Assembly: GCA_046297455.1 (NCBI GenBank)
Contig: JBKBIT010000003.1
Span: 1-64,000 of the forward strand
Source: ZYF759 sp046297455
Lineage (GTDB): Bacteria > Pseudomonadota > Alphaproteobacteria > Rhizobiales > Rhizobiaceae
DNA length: 64,000 bases
Direction of reading: 5' to 3'
Below are positions 56,829 through 64,000 of this stretch, piece by piece. A program made the position numbers and the translations under genes. Under the pieces are notes generated by a model that saw only the letters and a list, made by a program, of their open reading frames with translations, was not told the DNA's origin and ran no database searches. Each line of letters begins with the position of its first letter. The first letter of the stretch is position 1.

Positions 56829-57084
56829 TGCGTTCGTCCGAGGTCGGCATTCGGCCCTCTCGCATGATGGACCATTTGGGCCCGCTCAGGATTCGTTCCA
56901 GGGCCTCAAGTTGAGCAGCACGGGTTCTGGGGGTTTCCAGCCTCGACCCGCCCGCCGTATCGGCCACCACCAAGTCCGCGATGTATCGGGAGAGGCTTTT
57001 GCCGGCATGGGCCGCTTTAATGCGCGCCTCTGCCAAGATGGGTTCCTCCATCGACACGGTCACATTTCTCAGTTTCGCCTTCAT
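56818..57084 (-). CDS. vapB: VapB-like ribbon-helix-helix antitoxin
   Basis: 88 aa. N-terminal RHH motif (LRNVTVSMEEPILAEARIKAAHAGKS), with a C-terminal region that would bind the toxin. Autoregulation is expected: a perfect inverted repeat and a third half-site lie 8-54 bp upstream of the ATG. It precedes vapC as usual. Confidence 0.87.
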   Translation of the reverse strand: MKAKLRNVTVSMEEPILAEARIKAAHAGKSLSRYIADLVVADTAGGSRLETPRTRAAQLEALERILSGPKWSIMREGRMPTSDERNER

Positions 57085-57091
57085 CGCATCC

Positions 57092-57138
57092 TCACGAAAA
57101 CACGGACTTCGTGTTTTCGTGATCTAGTGTTTTCGTGA
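57092..57138. promoter_or_regulatory. VapBC operator with three half-sites
   Basis: TCACGAAAACACG (57092-57104) is perfectly inverted at 57110-57122 (5-bp spacer), and a further copy GTGTTTTCGTGA lies at 57127-57138. All sit just upstream of vapB. Confidence 0.8.
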
Positions 57139-57150
57139 TGCCGGGTCAAA

Positions 57151-57738
57151 TCACGTCAGCGTCGTGACGATCAACCAACCCGTCAGGACGAAGACCAAAA
57201 GCGCGACAAGGACCATGATTCCGTCGCGGGCGACCATGCCCAGTGCGAAGAGGGCAACTGCGCCGGCGGCGATGGAGACCGAAAAGGGCACAGTCTCGAA
57301 GGCAGGCGCCAAGAGCACCATCAAGGCACACAGACTTGCCGGCAGCATGATCCACGGTCGCTGGGTGAGAACAATCAGCCTCTCGCTGCTGATGCGGTCT
57401 ATCCAGCCTGCGGGCTTGCGCAACCAGGATAGCGCCTTGTCGAGCCGTTGCTTTTTCATTTCGCGACGACGCAAGAAACCTGGTAGCCACAGCGTGTCGC
57501 GACCCAGGACGATCTGGATGGCAATCAGGGAGATGAGGAGCGAGCCGATCGAGGGCATGCCGGGTACGCCGCTCACCGGCGTTACCAAAAATAGCGCCGG
57601 CACCAGAAGGAGGGGGCCGAAGGCATCGCCGCCAATTTCCTTGACGATGTCGCCGACCGACACTGTCTCGCCGTCACCGGCATCCTCGAGTTGATCAAGG
57701 ACGTCACTGAGGTCTTCGGGTTGGTCCTGGTTGCTCAT
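57151..57738 (-). CDS. exoD: ExoD-family exopolysaccharide protein
   Basis: 195 aa from the ATG at 57738 (MSNQDQPEDLSDVL). About five hydrophobic segments and the ExoD pattern VGDIVKEIGGDAFGPLLLVPALFLVTPV. ExoD is needed for exopolysaccharide production and alkaline tolerance in Sinorhizobium by an unknown mechanism. The stop lies 13 bp from the VapB operator region on the same strand. Confidence 0.85.
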   Translation of the reverse strand: MSNQDQPEDLSDVLDQLEDAGDGETVSVGDIVKEIGGDAFGPLLLVPALFLVTPVSGVPGMPSIGSLLISLIAIQIVLGRDTLWLPGFLRRREMKKQRLDKALSWLRKPAGWIDRISSERLIVLTQRPWIMLPASLCALMVLLAPAFETVPFSVSIAAGAVALFALGMVARDGIMVLVALLVFVLTGWLIVTTLT

Positions 57739-57806
57739 GAATATCGGGCCGGCGGACTGGGAAATATCATCCCCTCCCAACGCGCAAGCAGCGATAGGGT
57801 TCGGCT

Positions 57807-58520
<714 letters not shown>

Positions 58521-58550
58521 CGTCCAGCTCCCGAAGGAATTGGCGGGAGA

Positions 58551-59237
58551 CTACTCCTTGGCGTCTTCGCCGCTCGATTCGCCTTCCTCGCCTTCGGTGG
58601 CCTCTTCCTCGGCTTCCTGCTCGACGAGTTCTTCCTCAGTGACACCAGCTTCCTCCGCAGCCGTCAGTCCGGCGGGAGCAGCAATGGTGGCAATGGTGAA
58701 GTCGCGGTCGGTGATCGTCGGCTTGACGCCTTCCGGCAGGGTGACCGCCGAAATGTGGATGGAGTCGCCAATGGTCAGGCCGGTCAGATCGACCTCGATC
58801 GCATCCGGAATGTCGTTTGCCGGGCAGGTGCATTCCACAGTGTGGCGTACGATGTTCAGCACGCCACCACGCTTGATGCCAGGAGCCTTTTCCTCGTTGA
58901 GGAAGTGGACCGGGATCTCGACGGTGACGACGGTGTTCTTGCCGACGCGCAGGAAATCGACATGCGTGGTGAAATCACGCACCGGGTCCATCTGATAGTC
59001 CTTGGGCAGCACGCGGTGCTTCTCGCCGTTGACATCGATGGTGGCGATCGTCGTCAGAAAGCCGCCGGCATGAATGCGCGTGTGGACTTCCTTGTAGGAC
59101 AGGGTGATGGCCAGGGGCGGCTTGTTGTCACCGTAAATGACTGCGGGTACCTTGCCGTTGCGGCGGATCTCACGGGCGGCCCCCTTGCCGACCCGATCGC
59201 GCGCCTCGGCCTTGAGCTCGTAGCTCTCGTGGCTCAT
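58551..59237 (-). CDS. rplY: 50S ribosomal protein L25 (long, Ctc type)
   Basis: 228 aa from ATG 59237 with AAGGAAA upstream. N-terminal L25 5S-rRNA-binding fold (RNGKVPAVIYGDNKPPLAITL) and a C-terminal TL5/Ctc domain; the acidic tail (EEEATEGEEGESSGEDAKE) is usual in alphaproteobacteria. Operon with pth, a common order. Confidence 0.95.
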   Translation of the reverse strand: MSHESYELKAEARDRVGKGAAREIRRNGKVPAVIYGDNKPPLAITLSYKEVHTRIHAGGFLTTIATIDVNGEKHRVLPKDYQMDPVRDFTTHVDFLRVGKNTVVTVEIPVHFLNEEKAPGIKRGGVLNIVRHTVECTCPANDIPDAIEVDLTGLTIGDSIHISAVTLPEGVKPTITDRDFTIATIAAPAGLTAAEEAGVTEEELVEQEAEEEATEGEEGESSGEDAKE

Positions 59238-59502
59238 GGCATTTCCTTTCAAGTTTGGGCGGAGCGCTTGCGGGCACGGCCCACAAACGTCGAAAGCGGC
59301 CCGCCCGTCTCCGGTTCCGACCGGAACCTTCGAGAGAAGCCGCCTCCATCCGCGCTGCCTCCAAGGGTGTCTGCGCGGGTGGCGCTCCTATAGCCGAAGC
59401 CCAAAGTTGGTGCAAGCCAGGTTGCTTTGCCTGCATTTGCTGCCTATTTCAGCCGACCAGAAGTGAACAGGCCCGCCGCGGTCGCAACAGAGGAACAGCC
59501 GC

Positions 59503-60624
59503 ATGCTGCACGTCGACATCCCCACACTTCCCGAGGTCAAGGCGCTGGTCGCAATGCGGGCCGATGCCTGCGTATCGATCTATCTCGATACGACGCCGCT
59601 GACCCAGGATGCAGGCGCCGCGAGGATCGAGCTGGGCAACCTCGCGCGAACGGCACGCGAGCAACTGGAGGCGGCCGGTCTCGACAAAAGGCGTCTTGGC
59701 GCCCTGATGGAGCATTTCGACGGGCTGGCCGAGGACGATGAGTTCTGGCGCCTCCAGGCCAACAGCCTGGCGCTCTTCGCCACCCCGGACAAGCTCTCCG
59801 TCTTCCGGCTGGCCAACGACCTTCACCCCATGGTCGAGGTGGCGGACCGCTTTCACCTCAAGCCGCTCTTGAGGGCGCTGACCTTCCCGCACTCGGCCTA
59901 TGTGCTGGCGCTTTCGGAAAACGATGCACGGCTGGTGGAAGTGTTCGCCGACCTGCCGGCGCGCGCGGTCAAGGTCGATGGCATGCCGAAGGATGCCGCC
60001 AGCGCGGTTGGCAAGTCGACGCTCAACGATCGCTCCGCTTCCGGTCGCATTCATGGCACGGAAGGCCAGAATGTCCGGCTGCGCCAGTATGCACGCAAGG
60101 TCGACGCGGCACTCCGGCCCGTTCTGGCCGGACGCGAGACGCCACTGATCCTGGCCGCTACCGGCCGCGTGGAAGCGATCTTCCGCTCGGTGTGCAGCTA
60201 TCCCGGGCTCTTGCCGGAGGCGATTGCCGACAGCGCGGACCGCGTTACCGAGGGAGAACTGGCCGCTCAGGCAAGGCCGATCCTCGATGCTGCCCATGCG
60301 CGAGAGATCAACGATCTGAAGCAGCTCTACGAGACCCGCGCCGGCCAGGGCAGGGCTACGGGAGACATTTCCGACGCGGCGCGCGCTGCAACCTACGGCG
60401 CCATCGAGGCTCTGCTGGTTGATATCGACACGGTCGTGCATGGCCAGGTCGACGACGAGAGCGGCGCGGTCACCTTCGCCGACAAGGCCGGTGCGGGCAA
60501 TTACGGTGTCGTCGACGAGATCGCGGGCCGGGCGCTGGCGTCGGGTGCACGTGTGCTCGGCGTTCGCAAGGCCGATATTCCCGGCGGCGGCGAACTGGCT
60601 GCGATCCTTCGTTACGCGGTGTAG
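59503..60624 (+). CDS. Bacterial eRF1-like (baeRF family) protein
   Basis: 373 aa. It has the two-part organisation of bacterial archaeo-eukaryotic release factor homologues: an N-terminal part (VSIYLDTTPLTQDAGAARIEL, FDGLAEDDEFWRLQANSLALF), a central RNaseH-like part (TFPHSAYVLALSENDARLVEV) and a C-terminal L7Ae-like part (GALLVDIDTVVHG-like ALLVDID, GVRKADIPGGGELAAILRY). No GGQ motif is present, so it is not a canonical release factor. Known baeRF proteins are proposed to act on stalled ribosomes or in stress; this is predicted. Which baeRF subfamily it belongs to I cannot say. No obvious operon partner. Confidence 0.75.
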   Translation: MLHVDIPTLPEVKALVAMRADACVSIYLDTTPLTQDAGAARIELGNLARTAREQLEAAGLDKRRLGALMEHFDGLAEDDEFWRLQANSLALFATPDKLSVFRLANDLHPMVEVADRFHLKPLLRALTFPHSAYVLALSENDARLVEVFADLPARAVKVDGMPKDAASAVGKSTLNDRSASGRIHGTEGQNVRLRQYARKVDAALRPVLAGRETPLILAATGRVEAIFRSVCSYPGLLPEAIADSADRVTEGELAAQARPILDAAHAREINDLKQLYETRAGQGRATGDISDAARAATYGAIEALLVDIDTVVHGQVDDESGAVTFADKAGAGNYGVVDEIAGRALASGARVLGVRKADIPGGGELAAILRYAV

Positions 60625-60832
60625 CGGATGGCGTGGGCGGGCGTTTCCGCCCTCGCCTTGGAATCGCAACAATTTCGTGCCATGTTGAATCAGTTCGGGT
60701 TTTTGCAGACGACCCGGAGACTGGAACGTTATTGGACGACCTTTCCCCGACTTCGTGAACTCTCGACGACCGCGACCCCACGCAGACAGCGCGGACGCAT
60801 ACCATCAGAATGGGAAAAGGAGCTTCCCCCCA
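60625..60832. other. 5' region of first cold-shock gene
   Basis: About 210 bp, probably including a long untranslated leader. It shares a 14-bp block (CCCGGAGACTGGAA at 60713-60726) with the region upstream of the second cold-shock gene. Confidence 0.5.
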
Positions 60833-61048
60833 ATGAGCAGCCAGACCGGCACCGTCAAGTTCTTCAACGCCACCAAGGGTTTCGGCTTCATCACGCCGGA
60901 CGGTGGTTCGAAGGACGTTTTCGTCCACATCTCCGCCGTTGAGGCTTCCGGCCTTCGCACCCTCGTCGATGGCCAGAAGGTCACCTTCGACGTCGAGCCG
61001 GACCGCATGGGCAAGGGGCCGAAGGCGGTCAATCTCGCCGAGGCATGA
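60833..61048 (+). CDS. csp: Cold-shock DNA/RNA-binding protein, first copy
   Basis: 71 aa. RNP1 KGFGFITPD and RNP2 VFVHISAV motifs of the CspA family. ATG 60833 is preceded by AAGGAG (11 bp spacing). Acts as an RNA chaperone or transcription antiterminator. The second copy lies 338 bp downstream; both have similar ribosome-site sequence (AAGGAGCTT). Confidence 0.93.
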   Translation: MSSQTGTVKFFNATKGFGFITPDGGSKDVFVHISAVEASGLRTLVDGQKVTFDVEPDRMGKGPKAVNLAEA

Positions 61049-61087
61049 TTTCGGGGGTGGGAGCCTATCCCGCCACTTGAGATTGAA

Positions 61088-61116
61088 GGGCGTCCGGCGC
61101 AGGCCGGGCGCCCTTT
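61088..61116 (+). terminator. Terminator after first cold-shock gene
   Basis: GGGCG/CGCCC with an inner CCGGC/GCCGG stem (61088-61113) followed by TTT. Confidence 0.7.
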
Positions 61117-61386
61117 CAATTTGCGGCAATGCGAAATCGCTTGCCCGTTTTCGAGAAATGAAGGAACATCCCTTCCGTTCGGGCATTGCCGGCCCGGAGA
61201 CTGGAATGGAATGCCCGGCTTGGTCGAAGACACTGAAAATGGCAGCCATGGCGCCGGGTCGCCCGCGGACTTGGGGATTGCGGCGCTATCCCGACGCGCG
61301 GAAAGCTGTTTCTTCTCCCCCTGTAAAGCACCGAGACGATAGGGCGAAGGCCTGGGTTAAATGCGGGAGACAAGGAGCTTTCCCCG

Positions 61387-61599
61387 ATGGCACAAAACGG
61401 TACCGTGAAGTTCTTCAATCAGGACAAGGGCTATGGCTTCATCACGCCTGATGACGGCCAGCGCGATGTCTTCGTGCACATCTCGGCAGTGCAGGCTTCC
61501 GGACTGCCAGGGCTGCAGGACGGGCAGAAGGTGAGCTTCGATACGGAGCCCGACAATCGCGGCAAGGGACCGAAGGCCGTCAACCTCACCTTGCTCTGA
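61387..61599 (+). CDS. csp: Cold-shock DNA/RNA-binding protein, second copy
   Basis: 70 aa, with the same RNP motifs (KGYGFITPD, VFVHISAV). AAGGAG upstream of the ATG. The 340-bp spacer from the first copy contains a terminator and a sequence block shared with the first gene's leader, so each gene is transcribed separately. High similarity of proteins and leaders suggests tandem duplication. Confidence 0.93.
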   Translation: MAQNGTVKFFNQDKGYGFITPDDGQRDVFVHISAVQASGLPGLQDGQKVSFDTEPDNRGKGPKAVNLTLL

Positions 61600-61659
61600 C
61601 CCTTCAGATACATCGGTCTTATCGCCTGGCCTCCGCCGGGCGCTGAAGTTGCCGGGTTC

Positions 61660-61960
61660 TTAGCCTTCGGCGGCTTCGTCGATGGCCGCACGCGTCAGCG
61701 CCCGTGCCGCCCATTTCAGCACTTCGCCTGCTTCCTCGGGTGCCAACCCGCAAACATCGTCAGGTACGATATGGGCCTCGATCCCGCACAGTATCGACAG
61801 TGCCGGGACCACGCGCGATCTGACTTCGGCCGGTAGCGCAGCCCGCTCCAAGACATTCGCGATCCAGCCCATGCGCCGGCCACCCCGGCTCGCGCGCACG
61901 GCGCAGCATCGTGCGGAAGGCGAGTTCGTGCTGGGTGGTGCCGGCCCGGATCGGCCGTTC
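61660..61960 (-). pseudogene. TetR-family regulator remnant (C-terminal part, frameshifted)
   Basis: The frame ending at 61660 encodes MGWIANVLERAALP...VVPALSILCGIEAHIVPDDVCGL...VLKWAARALTRAAI, the ligand-domain end of a TetR/AcrR regulator. A further segment (RPIRAGTTQHELAFRTMLRRAREPGW) is encoded in another frame directly before, beginning right after the stop of the upstream hydrolase at 61959. The HTH domain is absent. So the gene is truncated and frameshifted. It is unlikely to act as a regulator. Confidence 0.65.
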
Positions 61961-62600
61961 AAGTCAGGAAGGGGTTCGACCGGCGCTCGTCGCCCAGGCG
62001 GCCGCCGGGGCCGTGGCCGCAGATGAAACCGACTTCGTCGCCGAGAGGCAGGAGCTTATCCTTGATCGAACTGATCAGCGTGTCGTGGTCGCCACCCGGC
62101 AGGTCGGTGCGGCCGATGGATCCGGAAAACAGGACGTCGCCGACATGGGCGAAACCGGCCTGGCGATTGAAATAGACGACGTGGCCGGGTGCGTGGCCCG
62201 GGCAGTGCAGGACCTCGAATTCGTGGCCTGCGAACGAAACCTTTTCACCCTCGGCGAGAAATCGGTCGGGCGTGACGTTGCGCACCGCGCCCTGCAGGCC
62301 AAACATGGCAGCCTGCGTTTCAAGGTTGAGCAGCATCTCACGGTCACCCTCATGCGGCCCGATTATGTCGATGCCGAGCGCATCCTTGAGGTCCATTGCG
62401 CCACCGGCATGGTCGATATGGCCGTGCGTGAGCCAGATGGCGCCGATCTTCAGTCCATTCTCGCGGACTGCACTCAATATGTTTTCGACGTCGCCGCCTG
62501 GATCGACGACCACGCCCTCCATCGTCTCGTCGTCGAACAGGATCGTGCAGTTCTGCTGGAACGGCGTGACGGGAATGATGCCCGCTTTCAACTGGCCCAT
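61959..62600 (-). CDS. Metallo-beta-lactamase-fold hydrolase (glyoxalase II-like)
   Basis: 213 aa. Metal motif LTHGHIDHAGG, later HCPGHAPGHVVYF, LFSGSIGRTDLPGG and a C-terminal GHGPGG. These are typical of YcbL-type glyoxalase II/MBL enzymes hydrolysing thioesters such as S-lactoylglutathione; the substrate is uncertain. Cytoplasmic. Confidence 0.92.
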   Translation of the reverse strand: MGQLKAGIIPVTPFQQNCTILFDDETMEGVVVDPGGDVENILSAVRENGLKIGAIWLTHGHIDHAGGAMDLKDALGIDIIGPHEGDREMLLNLETQAAMFGLQGAVRNVTPDRFLAEGEKVSFAGHEFEVLHCPGHAPGHVVYFNRQAGFAHVGDVLFSGSIGRTDLPGGDHDTLISSIKDKLLPLGDEVGFICGHGPGGRLGDERRSNPFLT

Positions 62601-62681
62601 CGGGTTCTCCTTGCTGCTCGCGGCCAGACATAGAGCTTCGGTCGTCTATGTGCCACCCTTGGTCCAACCAAGGAGGACGCG

Positions 62682-63251
62682 ATGACCGACAAGGACTACA
62701 AGCGCCCGCCCGAGGAAATCGACATGGCGGCGGAGGAATGGGCCATCAGGCGCGACACGAGCATTGGCTTCGTGGTGACGGTTGCCGCTTTTTTCGGCGC
62801 CCATCGCTGGTTGCCGGCAATCATGGATCTGCCGGTGGAGGCCGCCGACAGGTTGGGCTTTGCCGCACTCACATGGGCGGTGCCGTGCGTGGTGTTGTTG
62901 GGCGCGGTCCTGCTGGTGTCGACCGGCAGGCGCTTTTCGGCTGCCGACATTGGCGGGCAAGCAGCAGGACCACCCAGCGACAGCCTGGCAATCAAGTCCG
63001 CATTTCTGCAGAACACGCTTGAGCAGACCGTTCTGGCGGGCGGCTTCTATTTTGCACTTGCAGCCGTTTCCAGTGGTGCCTGGCTGGCATTGCTGCCCGC
63101 TTCCGCAACGCTCTTTGTTGCGGGGCGGGTGCTCTTCTATGTCGGCTATGAACGCGGCGCCAAGGGGCGCTCGCTCGGCATGAGCCTCACCATGCTGCCG
63201 GCCTTGGCCGGCTATTTGGTGGTGGCTTGGCTGTTTATGTTCGGAGCCTGA
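62682..63251 (+). CDS. MAPEG-like membrane protein
   Basis: 189 aa. Four hydrophobic helices. The C-terminal half (QNTLEQTVLAGGFYFALAA, then GRVLFYVGYERGAKGRSLGM) resembles the MAPEG family of membrane-associated eicosanoid/glutathione proteins. Bacterial members have mostly unknown substrates. It faces away from the hydrolase gene and converges on ilvE with a 4-bp gap. Confidence 0.7.
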   Translation: MTDKDYKRPPEEIDMAAEEWAIRRDTSIGFVVTVAAFFGAHRWLPAIMDLPVEAADRLGFAALTWAVPCVVLLGAVLLVSTGRRFSAADIGGQAAGPPSDSLAIKSAFLQNTLEQTVLAGGFYFALAAVSSGAWLALLPASATLFVAGRVLFYVGYERGAKGRSLGMSLTMLPALAGYLVVAWLFMFGA

Positions 63252-63255
63252 AGCC

Positions 63256-64000
63256 CTATTCGGCAGCGGCGCGCTTGGGCTGCACCTCGGCCGAATAGTC
63301 GTTCATCAGCGTGGTGGTGATCTCGCCAACCTGGAAGCGGTAGGGACCGATCTCCGAAACCGGAGTCACTTCGGCCGCGGTTCCGGTCAGGAAACACTGC
63401 TCGAAGCCTTCAAGCTCCTCGGGCAGGATGGTGCGCTCGATCACCTCGATGCCGCGGCGCTTGGCAAGGTCGATGGCAGTGCGGCGCGTGATGCCGTTCA
63501 GGAAACAATCGGGCGTGGGCGTGTGCAACTTGCCGTCCTGGACGAAGAAGATGTTGGCGCCGGTTGCTTCGGCGACATGGCCGCGCCAGTCGAACATCAG
63601 CGCGTCGGCATAACCTTTGGCCTCGGCGGCGTGCTTGGACATGGTGCAGATCATGTAGAGGCCGGCCGCCTTCGACTTGGATGGCGCAGTACGCGGGTCG
63701 GGACGGCGCCATTCGGCGATGTCCAGTCGGATACCCTTCAGACGCTGGGCCGGATCGAAATAGCTCGGCCACTGCCAGATGGCGATGGCAAGATTGATGC
63801 GGTTTGCCTGAGCCGAGACACCCATCATCTCGCTGCCGCGCCAGGCGATCAGACGGACATAGGCATCGGTGAAACCCTGCTTGGCCAGAAGCTGGTTGCA
63901 GGCATTGTCGATTTCCTCGACCGTCCAGGGTATGGTGAACCCGAGGATCCGTGCGGATTGGTGCAGGCGTTCGGTATGTTCGGTCAGCTTGAAAATCTCG
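63256..64000 (-). CDS. ilvE: Branched-chain amino acid aminotransferase, C-terminal part (partial)
   Basis: The frame is open to the window end, so the N-terminus is missing. About 248 residues are present, including the class IV PLP aminotransferase parts SKAAGLYMICTMSKHAA, FDWRGHVAEATGANIFF and GITRRTAIDLA, ending PKRAAAE. Transfers amino groups to and from leucine, isoleucine and valine. The catalytic Lys in this fold lies before or at the window-side SKS region; I could not place it exactly. Confidence 0.92.
   Translation of the reverse strand, partial: EIFKLTEHTERLHQSARILGFTIPWTVEEIDNACNQLLAKQGFTDAYVRLIAWRGSEMMGVSAQANRINLAIAIWQWPSYFDPAQRLKGIRLDIAEWRRPDPRTAPSKSKAAGLYMICTMSKHAAEAKGYADALMFDWRGHVAEATGANIFFVQDGKLHTPTPDCFLNGITRRTAIDLAKRRGIEVIERTILPEELEGFEQCFLTGTAAEVTPVSEIGPYRFQVGEITTTLMNDYSAEVQPKRAAAE

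Overview
The window is about 64 kb of GC-rich, gene-dense chromosomal DNA from an alphaproteobacterium, most likely a Hyphomicrobiales (Rhizobiales) member close to Mesorhizobium or another Phyllobacteriaceae. Pointers to this are the fused trpE(G) gene with a trpL leader ending in three Trp codons, a LeuA of the long two-domain type, the petABC order, several small proteins that look rhizobial, and a RIME-like palindromic intergenic element. No rRNA, tRNA, insertion sequence, prophage or CRISPR array was seen.

Layout. 0-2 kb: end of gltB, then gltD (glutamate synthase). 2-10.5 kb: a DUF459 protein and an MltB-type transglycosylase, galU, an outer-membrane barrel protein, kdsD, a site-2 protease and an arylamine N-acetyltransferase. 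10.5-16.6 kb: a LigM-like tetrahydrofolate O-demethylase, trpL-trpE(G), a CDF metal exporter and an L,D-transpeptidase lipoprotein. 16.6-22.1 kb: a MoaD/ThiS-like protein paired with a BNR propeller and faced by a MarR regulator, a PAS-GGDEF-EAL protein and a flavin amine oxidase. 22.2-29 kb: a probable leu leader and leuA, a small membrane protein, a phosphoesterase, a NUDIX hydrolase, a glutathionyl-hydroquinone reductase, a GNAT and a DMSP-lyase-like cupin. 29-31.1 kb: a decayed zone with a broken mgtE and a frameshifted toxin beside its antitoxin. 31.1-38 kb: a four-gene overlapping operon MoxR-DUF58-DUF4159-membrane protein. It is divergent from DUF1285, a CoA-pyrophosphatase-type NUDIX and the CCA-adding enzyme.

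40-64 kb: a DUF1059 protein, a LysR regulator with a small secreted protein, a BrnT/HTH toxin-antitoxin pair, hemF, two paralogous ABC half-exporters, trmL, petABC (cytochrome bc1), apt, two MaoC hydratases, ychF, a VapBC pair with a clear operator, exoD, pth-rplY, a bacterial eRF1-like (baeRF) protein, two cold-shock genes, a TetR remnant, a metallo-beta-lactamase-fold hydrolase, a MAPEG-like membrane protein and the end of ilvE.

Most of the window is core metabolism. The most interesting material is: (i) two leader-peptide genes (trpL and a candidate leuL) with the same promoter-to-ATG spacing, which predicts leaderless mRNAs; (ii) the BNR-propeller plus ubiquitin-like sulfur-carrier pair under a MarR-type divergent operator; (iii) the MoxR/DUF58/DUF4159 envelope operon; (iv) the baeRF gene; (v) an SGNH-family protein lacking the usual catalytic Ser and His; and (vi) a cluster of decaying genes at 29-31 kb. 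No wholly novel multi-gene system can be asserted from sequence alone; item (ii) is the best candidate.
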